Shown: positions 32,296 through 44,087 of the stretch, one piece after another | Position numbering within the stretch: the first letter of the stretch is position 1 | Layout of the letters: every line of letters starts with the position of its first letter | Assembly (NCBI RefSeq): GCF_002878395.1 | Contig: NW_025892588.1 | Coordinates: 57,066-121,065, forward strand | DNA: 64,000 bases | Origin: Capsicum annuum | Taxonomy: Eukaryota; Streptophyta; Magnoliopsida; Solanales; Solanaceae | Direction of reading: 5' to 3' | Position numbers and translations under genes: made by a program | The notes under the pieces: generated by a model | What the model was told of the DNA's origin: nothing | The model's database searches: none | What the model saw: only the letters and a program-made list of their open reading frames with translations

Positions 32296-34134
32296 CAGAG
32301 AATTTAGTTCATTTTCTTTATCTGTTTATTCTATTTTGAGCAATAGATAAGATTACTTTTAATTAGAGGTTATGAGTTTAAGATTGAACTTATAAGAATG
32401 TTTTGTGTGTATAATTGATTTTATTCTTATTGCTTTTCCTGCTATAACTTTCACTTTTACGAACCTGAAAACATGGATTTCCTTGGTTTATTTAGGAGGT
32501 TTACTTGATGTGCTAATTTTTTCTTATGTTGTTGGCTTTTTGTACTTCTCTGTACTATCTCAGTTTTCAAAATAAAATAAAATTTGACCTTTCCCAAAAA
32601 AAGTATTATTAAACCTGAATGTTTTTGATGTGTGACTGCTTGATGCTTTGGCCGAGAAACATTTAGAACTGCTTGACCCATAATGAACTCCAATGCTTAA
32701 TTCAACCTGATTGTTCTTTCTTAACACAACATGCTACTATACTTATTTAACGGGATGAAAATAGATGAGTTGCCTTGAAGGAAAACATTTAGATTCCCTT
32801 TTGATGAGATAATGGCTAAGCATATGTGTTAGTTTGGCTGTGCTTCAACAATATGAATGAAACATGAAACTTCACTTGAGTGAAAGAACGCAAATTAATA
32901 GATGAATGCCCGATTTCCTTGAGCAAGTTTTGTGCGTGAAATACTGAAGGTTTATTTAGTAATTTATGTTTTTTTTAATTTTAACGATCAAAACTGAAAG
33001 CTTCATCATCAATCTTAATTTTCTTCTCTTTTCCACAGGTATAAAAGTGAGTTGAATGAAGACTAATTGCAAGCTCAACACGTTATTGGTATTTTGGAAG
33101 AAACTTCTACATATCTGCCATAGTTTAGGATAGGAGTAATATTTAGTATTATATTTAAGTTAGATTTACTTTATGTTGTACTAGTTTTACTTTTCTTTGC
33201 CCTGTGAAGAGATATTAGCTTAGTATAATTTTAGTTTTTTTAATTGTATGAGTGTGGGTGAATTTTATCAATCTGACATGTTTTGTAATTTTATTTTTAA
33301 TTTATTCAATTCTAATTTAAAAAATAATATCAATATGAAATAAATAAGTGTTCTCTTGTAATTGGTGACAAAAGATTTTACTATCCAAGATAACTTTTAG
33401 CAACGATTAAATTAGATTTTTCAAGAAAATTTTTTTGTCACGAAATAAACTAGTTCATCATAAGTTTGACTATATTTAGTGATATATGTATTTGTCTCTA
33501 TATCTTTCTATTTATTTGATACAAATTAATTTTGTATTTTATTACAATCATAATTGTCAGTAATCATAATAATTTAGTGACAATTTTACATCATCAGTAA
33601 AAAAATACTATTTTAGTGACAAAATAATAGATTTAACTATAAAATTATTAATCTTTATTATAATAATAAATTTGTCACTAATTCATACATTTAAGGAAGA
33701 AAATTTTTACTGTATACAAAAAGAAAAGGTTGTCAATAGTGACGAAAATACATTTGTTCAACCACGAAATATATCTAACTCTAGCGACAATTGGTGTCGT
33801 CGTTGATTGAATTAAATAATTAGCGAAAATAAAATTGTCGGTATTGATAAATTTTTAGTGACAAAAGCATATCATCAACTACAAAAAAATTATATTTCTA
33901 TGACAAACAGATTCGTCATAAATGTTATACATTTGGGGATGATTTTTTATTTTTTGTAGCCAATTTAATTTTTTTAGCGACGAAACACTAAATCGTCTTT
34001 GTCTACTTTTAGCGACTCACTTTTGGAGACAATTGATTGATGAATTTTTTTTAGCCACGCTAAATCGTTTGTGACGAAATATGACTTATAAGTGACAAAA
34101 TAATTCATCCCAAATAATCAAATTTGTTGTAGTG

Positions 34135-34586
34135 TAAGTAGAGAGAATTTTCTTTTCCTTATTTCGTTTATGGAAGATTTCAATATTAAGATTTAGAAAG
34201 ATTCTTATTTGTTTATTTGTGGCAACCATAGCATGATTGGTGGAGTTAAGTGATTTACCTCATTGAATAATCTCCTTGATTGAATTATCAAATATTTTTC
34301 TTCCTTTTATTTTTGTGATCTTTTTCTATATAAACAACTCCTCCTCAAAGAATGATGAGACAACTTACAATTTACACACTCTGTATAATAAGTTCACGTG
34401 AGTCCCTCTATTCTCAGCCAAGCATTTATTTTTATGCAGATTTAACTTATATACGTTGACAACTTAAATTTTGTTTTTTTTTTTACAACAAGTGTCTTTT
34501 AATCTGTTGTAGCGGTAACCTGTAAATTCTTTATATAAGCATCTCATTTTCCTTTTCCTTTCTTCCCATATTATAGTATACTATTC
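34135..34586 (+). promoter_or_regulatory. Probable promoter and leader of the MAKR6-like gene
   Basis: TATATAA at 34327-34333 sits about 370 bases upstream of the ancestral ATG, with a leader containing a SINE between. The CACTA right terminus lies only about 190 bases upstream of this TATA box, so the promoter's distal part may have been replaced by transposon DNA. Inferred from position; transcription is not shown. Confidence 0.4.
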
Positions 34587-34687
34587 AACAACAACAACAA
34601 CATACCCAGTGTATTCCCGGGGTCTGGGGAAAATAAAGTGTACGCAGATCATACCACTACCTCAGGTGAAGTAGAGAGGGTGTATTG
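34587..34687 (-). mobile_element. 5'-truncated SINE in the MAKR6-like leader
   Basis: The sequence is the reverse complement of the TS-type SINE 3' end: it begins CAACAACAACAACATACCC and continues through the conserved GTATTCCCGG, TACGCAGATC and ACCACTACCTC. An exact 13-bp target duplication TAGTATACTATTC flanks it (34574-34586 and 34688-34700). The duplication ends only three bases before the ancestral start codon. Confidence 0.85.
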
Positions 34688-34703
34688 TAGTATACTATTC
34701 CCT

Positions 34704-35493
34704 ATGGAAAATTCCCAACAACCTCTTGCCACAGAGAGTTTTTTCATATAGCTGGTTGTTGAACAGATAACCATCCATTGATGGCCTAACAGAATCCCCT
34801 ACATCCTCTTATAGTAGTCATGATGATGCTGAGGAAGAGTTAAAATTTATCACTTATTTGAAAAGATCCCTAAAAGAAGAACAAAACTTCAACTTTGATG
34901 TTCATCCTATTTCAGAATCTGTTTGTGCTGATGAAATCTTCTCTGATGGATATATCATGCCTCGATATCTTGATAGATCAAAGATTGAATCTTTTCGCGA
35001 AGCCTTCAATAATTTCAACACAAATTCATCAGTACCCTCAATTAGTACTCCTCCTACATCAATATCTAAACTTACAAATTCCACAACTAGTCAAGCTGAT
35101 TTTCTTGAAAAATGGAGGAAGTTTTTGCGCAAAATATTGGTCAAGTGGTTTGGATTCGTCAAGCCAATCTCCAAAAGGATAGCAAGTTCAAGAAAAAGTA
35201 CTGCAAAAGTTGATGACCGTCAAAGAAAAGTAAGTGAAATTCAAAGCTGCAAGAGTACTATTGATACTTCATTTCAGGGATCTCCTCGTCGAATGTTGAA
35301 GTCTTATTCTGTTGTCAATTGGTGTGGAAATGATAACAACCAAAGAAGTAGTAGTAGTACTAGAAGAGTTAAGAGTTTGAGGAAGGTGAAAAACTGGAGC
35401 AATATTAACTCACCACATGAGGCTTGTTCCCCTATAAAAAGTCCATCCAATGATCATTCTACTGATGTTTTGGTGCGAGAAGGCGATTTCTGA
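34704..35493 (+). pseudogene. MAKR6-like membrane-associated kinase regulator, broken N-terminus
   Basis: The ancestral ATG (34704) begins MENSQQPLATESF, the start expected for MAKR6-type proteins, but an extra base near 34746 shifts the frame, and a TAA at 34768-34770 follows in the correct frame. From 34771 to 35493 the frame is open: NFNFDVHP, ADEIFSDGYIMP and DRSKIE (the MAKR-conserved block), then a basic Ser/Arg-rich tail. The first in-frame ATG of that part is at 34957, inside the conserved block. MAKR proteins are plasma-membrane-associated regulators of receptor kinases. Likely a pseudogene or a truncated product. Confidence 0.7.
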
Positions 35494-37421
<1,928 letters not shown>

Positions 37422-37795
37422 AAGCTTCTCGACTTGGGATTCAGGATGTTGCAACTTAGCTTTGGCGAGGTATTTCGCTACCTGGTTCTTACTTGATGAT
37501 TTCTTCTCTTCCATTTATGTTTTCTGACTTGAACAAAATGTTAATTGATAAATGTGGATCCAATATGATTTTATATTCCTCCCTTTAATTAAGAACTACA
37601 TCTGTTAGGCATTCGTATAAAGGTTTATGCGGATATATTGGGATTTAGGCTATTAGTTTAACTAATCAATTTTATAAGTTATAGTAATTAAGTTGATATT
37701 TCGAAGTTATCAAGTGGTGATGATGTTTTGTGATGTAAAGGACTTCTTTAACCATTCTACATAAGCATTTTTGAGCACAGTGAATTGAAGTTCAT
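37422..37795 (+). other. RVB2-like 3' sequence; nothing else seen
   Basis: Non-coding AT-rich DNA that probably begins as the 3' UTR of the RuvB-like fragment. No domain or repeat identified. Confidence 0.35.
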
Positions 37796-37905
37796 TCTGG
37801 AGCAAGTAACCCGAAACCTTCTGCAGAAGGCCCTACTGTTCAAGCTCAAGGTATTTTCCAAGGACATGATGATACTGTAGAAGATGTTCAGTTCTGCCCT
37901 TCCAG
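37796..37905 (+). pseudogene. Single exon fragment of FVE/MSI4-type WD40 protein
   Basis: The frame reads SGASNPKPSAEGPTVQAQG, then GHDDTVEDVQFCPS, the characteristic WD-repeat stretch of FVE/MSI4, the RbAp48-like histone-binding protein of chromatin-silencing and flowering pathways. It ends at a proper splice donor (CAG/GTAGC at 37905-37907). No further FVE exons are present on either side, so this is an isolated exon. Confidence 0.7.
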
Positions 37906-38250
37906 GTAGCTATCACATCTCCTCCTACATTGTATAAGATGTTGAGTTTAGTCCTCCAGTTTTTTTGATTGGAGTTGTGATACTTGATGTTGCTTGGGTT
38001 AAAAAACCTTCATGTAACGTGCGCTTGACTGAAGATGAGCTAATACTCGCATGAGCTGTCATGTCACATGTCAAGCTTCTTTTTCTTCTGAATCATGTCT
38101 TGGAAATTTCAACCTTTAGCCATTCGATATGATGTCCCTTTTGTTAATATTACAGCCTTTATAGTGGATTGTTCCTTTTGTTTTCTGTTTTACATAATTG
38201 TCAGTTATACAACTAGAGGAATGTATGATGTTTTTGTTAACTTTATAAAG

Positions 38251-39104
38251 GCTGAATGTGGTCTGAGTAAGAAGTCAAAGGAGCAGATTGTGGACATTGA
38301 TGCTGCAGATGTGAACTATGAATTGGCAGTTTTGTAATATGTTGAAGACATTTACAGCTTCTACAAACTAGCTGAGGTATTTATTGTCTTGAACTTGAGC
38401 TTTATTTTCGTTTCTTGTATACTAGCAATATCTATGATCAACTCGATTTTTTGTGGTTCTTTGCAGAGTGAGACAAGAGTTCATGACTAATTGATTCACA
38501 ACCTACCACAAGTTTGAGCTTAATCCAGAAACTCTTTACCTCACAATCTACATTGTTGATCGCTACCTCGCTGTGGAGACTGCATCAAGAAGGGAACTGC
38601 AGTTGGTGGGCATTAGTACCATGCTTATAGCCTCTAAATATGAAGAAAGTTGGGCTCCCGAGGTAAAATATGAAAGCCTCTTTCACCAAATGAGCTGTTA
38701 ATGTCTAAATCTAACAGCTTTCTAAATGTTGTAATTTGTTTTTTCAGCTCAATGACTTCGTGTGCATCTCGGACAAAACTTACAGTCACGAGCAAGTGTT
38801 AACTATGGAGAAACAAATTCACGAGCAACTGGAATGGTATCTAACAGTCCCAACACCTTATGTGTTCCTCGTCCGTTCCATCAAAGCTTCTTTACCTGAT
38901 TCAGAAGTTAGTTCTTTAATTTGGGCTCCTGAGATAAAATATGAAAGTCTTTTTCACCATATGAGCTGTTAATGGCTAAAGCTAACAACTTTCTAAATGT
39001 AGTAATTTTTTTTTTTTAGGTCAATGACTTCATGTGCATCTTGGACAAAACTTACAGTCACGAGGAACTGTTAACTATGGACAAACAAATTCTCGGGCAA
39101 CTGG
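38251..39104 (+). pseudogene. B1-type mitotic cyclin fragment with duplicated exon
   Basis: Exon a (38251-38376) reads KEQIVDIDAADVNYELAVL, a TAA where a Glu codon is expected, then YVEDIYSFYKLAE and a GT donor. Exon b (38467-38662) has RVHD, an internal deletion removing the MRAILIDWL part of the cyclin box, then HKFELNPETLYLTIYIVDRYL and LIASKYEE. Exon c (38748-38906) has NDFVCISDKTYSHEQVL and LEWYLTVPTPYVFLV. A second copy of its first half with the preceding intron lies at about 38921-39104 and ends abruptly. A-type box residues are lost, so no functional cyclin results. Confidence 0.8.
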
Positions 39105-39960
39105 TTGTCGTGGATAAAGTTGTCGTGGTTGTGCGAAGTGAAGTTAGCCATGTGGAAGCCTCATTGTTTGCCGATTAACCGACTATTGTAAGTGTTTGGT
39201 TATTGTTTTCAGTACCAAAGCTCCTCGGTTACATAGTTTTTGGGTTTACATTGTATTAAACTGGTCGGAAGTCAAAGGTATGTTTGATATCCCTTTAGGG
39301 CTATAACATATCTGGTTCCGAAGAAGATCATCTATACTTACTTGGAAAGTTATTTCTCTACGAGTTCTTACGTTCTATTACTCAATGTATAAACCAGACA
39401 CAAGAGGCCGATGAAACTACCACATTTAAAGACCTCAAACTAAACTTTGTCTTTCAATTGCGTCGATCTTGGAATAAAGAGCTTATAAGGTGATACAATC
39501 TTTGTCCAATTCTTTTTATTGATGTCTTTATATTCATAGAATGACCGACTTTGTTCTCACGGTTCTCATACAAATTCATATACATTGTCAGTTTCGGGAA
39601 CCTGAGAATATCATGGACTACAGTTTTGTGATTGGTCTACATATCTGCAATTATTGCATCCTTTTGGTAACAATTCTGGAAATCTTTGTACATCTATGTT
39701 ACATTGCGTTAAACTGGTTGTTGTGGATAAAGTTGCCGTGGTTGGTGAGGTGAAGTTAGCCATGTGGAACCCTCATTGTTTGCCGATTAGCCGACTATTG
39801 TAAGTGTCTGGTTATTGTTTTCAGTACCGAAGCTCCTTGGTTACAAAGTTTTTTGGTGTACATTGTGTTAAATTGGTTTGATGTCAAAGGTATGTTTGAA
39901 ATCCCTTTAGGGCTACAACCTATCTGCTTCTGAAGAAGATCATGTATAGTTCCTTCTATT
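39100..39960 (+). repeat. Direct duplication, about 240-bp units 615 bp apart
   Basis: 39100-39350 and 39714-39960 share CTGGTTGT-GTGGATAAAGTTG, AAGTTAGCCATGTGGAA, CATTGTTTGCCGATTA, TTATTGTTTTCAGTACC and ATCCCTTTAGGGCTA. The content is not recognised and has no long coding frame. The first unit starts exactly where the truncated cyclin exon copy stops. Confidence 0.65.
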
Positions 39961-40118
39961 TCTCTAGGAGTTCTTACATTCTCTTATTCAACAAACGGGT
40001 GTCATAATGGATATGTCATAGAATTGTTAAGTGCACACTATTAAAGGATAATGTTTTGTTTTATAAATGGTAACCAGTTGGTCATACTATAACAATGAGA
40101 ATGCTAGAGCTGTGTTGC

Positions 40119-40448
40119 TTAAAAATATAAATTGCAGAAGAACTCATAACATGGAAAGACAATTAGTACAGGATACCAATCCCCTTTAAAGTTAGATGAA
40201 GTGCCTTTGCTTCCACCTGATTTCCAAGCTGTAAGAACGTCAGAGTTTTTACAAAAAAATTTCCCTGAGCCAGGTGAAAATATGAAGTATCCTGTATAAA
40301 TAACATTGATCTGATGTTTCAGGAAAGATGTAATAATTAGTTTCCTTGCAATAGTGCAGTTGTCTGATATATATGTCGGAACAACTCTAATCCGAAGTTT
40401 CATTGCTACTGCTTCTGCGGATAGAACAAAACTTTGAGCCCGATTCAA
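40119..40448 (-). other. Unrecognised 109-codon open frame
   Basis: A minus-strand frame starts MNRAQSFVLSAEAVAMKLRI and ends at 40119. I recognise no domain, and there is no second copy here to test conservation. A region ending CATCAGATCAATGTTATTTA could be intronic. It may be a chance frame; it is listed because the N-terminal stretch has balanced composition unlike the AT-rich surroundings. Confidence 0.2.
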
Positions 40449-40596
40449 ATTATGACATCTTTTCTACTCTACGTCCTTATTTTTGACATATTCTGTGCTA
40501 TGTAAACTTACAAATTGAAAATAGCGGTAAATAACAATTATATTTTTTCTTATGACAAGTGAATCCGCAGCGCTGCACCACCCGCCCAGGTTAAAT

Positions 40597-41020
40597 TCCC
40601 ACTGATGTGTCGACTAATTCTACATCCAACCACCCGTCTTCATTTCTATGCAATATTTACAAGAGCCAGTCAACGGTGTTCTGCAGAAGATTTAGTACCT
40701 TGGAAGTATGGAAGTTTTCTGTATGACCTCTTCTATGCTAAGATACAATTCCAAGACATGTACTTATTCTAGCTTTTTTCGAATGTCTATGTTGTCTGAA
40801 GTTTCTACAATAGGGTAACTCTTTTCCCACCAGTGACATGTCTGACTAATTGTACTCCCAACCTTTACTGCAAACAGGAAGTGATCTTCATTCCTCTGCA
40901 ATTTTTACAAGAGCCATTCAACAGTGTTTTGCAGAAGATTTAGTACCTTGAAAGTTACCAACCACCTGAAGAACCCGGGATACATGAGAAGTCTTCTGTG
41001 TGACATCTTCTATGCTCAGT
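40597..41020 (+). repeat. Direct duplication of about 150-190 bp
   Basis: 40597-40742 and 40826-41020 share TTTACAAGAGCCA-TCAAC, TGTT-TGCAGAAGATTTAGTACCTTG and GACCTCTTCTATGCT-like sequence. The second unit has an extra stretch of about 45 bases (ACCAACCACCTGAAGAACCC). Content unidentified. Confidence 0.6.
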
Positions 41021-41599
41021 ATTGAACATATTTCAAAGCGAGGAAATCACAAGTTATTGCAGTTGGTGGTAGCACCTCCTGGTTTGGGAAACTCGAGGTG
41101 ATTGCACCATGAGTTCGTTTTGAATGTGTCAACGAAAAATGATTCTGCCGATGCTGCGATAAGTATTTGACAATGCCAACTGAATCAAACTTCTTACCCT
41201 CCAGAAGTTGTGACGCTCCTCAAGTTCAGTTACTTATCCAGACCATAGTTAACATATAACTGACAGTTTCTTCTTTTGTTTCCTTTTCTCTACTCCTTTT
41301 TTGGACATAAACGTAACAAATGGTGGGTGGAACATTATTAGAAGTTTGTAGTGTGGTATTTGATTGGCTGGGTGTCAATCGTCATGTTCAGATGAACCTA
41401 TTGACAACCTCTTTTTAATTTAAATTGGAGCCAAAGTAGTAACAGTGTTCTTGGAACAAAAAAGTACGAAAAGATGAAAAATAGGATCATTTATTCATAT
41501 AAAGTTTCAAATATATCATAAAGAAGCATGTGTAGAGAACTTACTTAGTCCAATTAACAATAGTTGCTTTCGTGCCATTTTGTTTCGCACAAGTTAATT
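41021..41599. other. No gene recognised
   Basis: Unclassified single-copy-looking sequence between two duplications. No domain seen on either strand. Confidence 0.35.
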
Positions 41600-42966
41600 C
41601 GACTAACAAGAACAAGCCAAAGCTTCATGTTGTGCTTCCTCCCCCTGCCTCAACATCACAAGTGCATAATGGTAGTAATCCCCACTAAAGTCGAACTCAA
41701 CAGGGGAAGTTGAATTCTTCTCTTGAGTTATTAACCAATGGAAACATCAGCACCCTGGCAGGATGCAAAGAAATAAGCAGACCAATATATTTGTGAAGGT
41801 TTTTGGAGTTCTTAATCCTTTGTTAAAATGAGTGCATCGAGCAAAGTAGTGCCCCCTTATAAAATAGATTGCTCTCTCATTGTATCATTGTTTATGCTTG
41901 TACCCTCCAACTGTTAAGTTTCTCTGTAACATTTTAGTTTCGATGGTCCGGGGATGCTGGATGTTTATTGGCTGAATGTGTAATAAGCTTTCTCGGAATA
42001 GTGCCTCTTCAATATAGTTTACGGAGGGAGCGGATTTGGAGTATCATCAATCTTTGAGAACTTGCATCTTTAAGATTGAGAAAAAACAAACAAACAATAG
42101 AAGAGTTGTTACGTATCTTTGGTTAGGAAAAAGTCAATAACTTTCAACCCACTATATGTAAGTCTTTTTAAAAAAGACTTATTTTTGTGAAATCCTCCCC
42201 CGAGACAATTGAAGACTTACAATTTTTGAACTTCTTGGCTCTGAGTAACAAGAAGTGGGAATTTCCCTAAAGGACTAAATAAGTTAGAACGTCTAAAATA
42301 TTTTCTTATGGATGATAATCCAATGTACATAAAACTGCCTACAGAATTTGGTCAGCTGCATAAAATTCAAGAATTGAGGCTCGCAGGTTCAGGTTACTCA
42401 GGTAAAATACCATCAAGTTACACACACCTTCTTAACTACATTGTTACTTTAGAACAATCGATTGACAGGCGAGATTCCTATGAAATTTATGAGCTTTTCA
42501 CACATGTATCACTTGAATTTGAGCAGAAATGTGTTGTCTGATGTTGTGCCATCCATTTCAAGTTTCTTGAAAAGATTTGGTAGGAACTTGGACTTGAATT
42601 TTTGTTTGTGCTTTGTCTATTACTATGGCTTTGTTGTATCCTTTAGAATTGTTTTTTTAGGAATTTAGGCTTTGTTCCATGAGGCTCATGAAGTCGCCTA
42701 AAATGCTGAATCGGACATGGTCAATAATGCCAGAGTTGCGGTCGAGTCTTCCTCGCAGCCGACAAGGTAATACGACTAACAAGAACAAGCAGAAGCTTCC
42801 GGTTGTGCTGCCTTCCCTGCCTCAACATCACAAGTGCATAATGGTAGTAATCATGCTAAAGTTTGTACTCAACAAGAGAAGTTGAATTCTTCTCTTGAGT
42901 TATTAACCAATGGAAACATCAGCACCCTCGCAAGATGCAAAGAAATCAGCAGTCCAATATACATAC
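41600..42966 (+). repeat. 193-bp direct repeats flanking an LRR fragment
   Basis: 41600-41792 and 42773-42966 share GACTAACAAGAACAAGC, CTCAACATCACAAGTGCATA, GTTGAATTCTTCTCTTGAG and TTATTAACCAATGGAAACATC. In both, frames resemble STNKNK-KL-VVLP and KLNSSLELLTNGNIS, so the repeat may be an exon of an unidentified gene. The intervening sequence holds the LRR receptor fragment at 42205. Confidence 0.65.
42205..42610 (+). pseudogene. LRR receptor-like protein fragment, PII-2-like
   Basis: Plus-strand frames give LEDLQFLNFLALS-type sequence, then GNFPKGLNKLERLKYFLMDD, LPTEFGQLHKIQELRLAG, GKIPSSYTHL, and in another frame LTGEIPMKFMSFSHMYHLNL and SFLKRFGRNLDLN. The order and the HMYHLNLSRN-type end resemble Piriformospora-indica-insensitive 2-like extracellular LRR proteins. 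At least two frameshifts (near 42255 and 42450) and loss of both ends show a dead fragment. Confidence 0.65.
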
Positions 42967-43994
42967 AAATTATAAGTTTCAGGGAGGGGATGCGGTTATT
43001 TGGGCACCTGTGCAGTCTCAAAGCAAAACTGAAGACGCTGGTGAAATAAATTAGAAAACTGGATCTAATTCAATTGGTCCTTATAATACGATGATGATAA
43101 AGGGAAAGAAATGTCAACGCACAACAAACTTTTTAACACTCTATAGAACTAAGCCTTTTAGCTCCACAATAATTGAATACAAAATATGCAAACGTAAACA
43201 GAGGAGCAAAAAATATCACCTATAAAACCCCATAGCTTCATCTCAACCTCTTTTGACTTCATCACACCAGCCACGACAGAATAATAACTAAAGTAATGCC
43301 ACATGCAGGACACAACTCAACACACGACTAAAAACTAACGGAAATATGAAGTATGGTCACTTGTTTCCAAAAAGGTATAATTATATATGTCAGAATTCCA
43401 CAAGAAACAAATCTGTCATTACACCTTCCAAGCAACTTGAAACTAACGATACAGAAGTGCCTCTTTGAAGTTTTAATATCAACAGTTAGCTGAGATGATG
43501 AACAATGCAGTCATAGTGTCAACAAAAAACGAGGTCTTCATGATGCTAAACAACAAAAGATGAAATAGTAGCTCCAAGCCACAGGAATCAAATACATGTA
43601 AAAGATTCCAATTGTATTTGTTCTTCATTTACTTTTTACCTTTCTCCCAAAAGAGGAATGTGCAATGTAAGAGGTTTGGAATTATTAAAAACCATAGATT
43701 TAACTACAACCTCTTTTTTTATTTAATTAAAAAAAAAAAAAAGGCCGACCTAACAGGAATCATATACACCTCAACAAAGGAACATCCATTCATCTGCACC
43801 ACATGAGATAAAATAACTCAACTCCATGAGATCGGATCATCCATTACACATGTTTTATAGGCTGGTGATGGGATTGAGAGTTAGTCCCTTCTTCTGAAGC
43901 AGAACTTGAGTTAAGACCAGCCTTAGTGCCTCAACAAATAGTCCACTGACCTGATAAACTGTACCAACTATGTTGAAGTGAATTTCTTCATAGG
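42967..43994. other. No gene recognised
   Basis: Unclassified DNA including an A-rich run near 43727-43741. Short frames only. Nothing repeats visibly in the window. Confidence 0.35.
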
Positions 43995-44081
43995 GAGACT
44001 GATAGGAGTCGTGGATTCGGGTTTGTGACGATGAGCACTGTCGAAGAAGCTAAGACCGCTGTAGTGTTGTCCAACCGTTAT
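43995..44081 (+). pseudogene. RRM exon fragment of a chloroplast ribonucleoprotein
   Basis: The frame reads [13 protein letters not shown] then [10 protein letters not shown] and [12 protein letters not shown] is the RNP1 motif of chloroplast cp28/cp29/cp31-type RNA-binding proteins. The exon ends at a proper donor (TAT/GTGAGT at 44081-44082). Six bases later the truncated LRR of the minus-strand CNL begins, so two unrelated gene pieces are fused. No other RRM exons are present. Confidence 0.75.
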
Positions 44082-44087
44082 GTGAGT

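Larger units (their letters stand above)
27025..34134. mobile_element. 7.1-kb CACTA-like DNA transposon, non-autonomous
   Basis: The termini are inverted: CACTACAACAAAATT at 27025 and AATTTGTTGTAGTG ending at 34134. Both subterminal regions (27040-28030 and about 33360-34110) are dense in short motifs such as GTGACGAAAT and TTCGTCAC in both orientations, as CACTA transposase-binding regions are. The flanking triplets TGA and TAA match only partly. I found no TNP2 or other transposase reading frame in the 7.1 kb. The inside holds a SINE, a Stowaway-like arm, a C-rich leader-like region and T-rich intron-like DNA. Confidence 0.75.

Noticed and set aside
34858..35493. Intact 211-residue gene starting at 34858
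   Set aside because: The codon at 34858 is TTG; the true ancestral ATG is 34704 and the frame between is broken.
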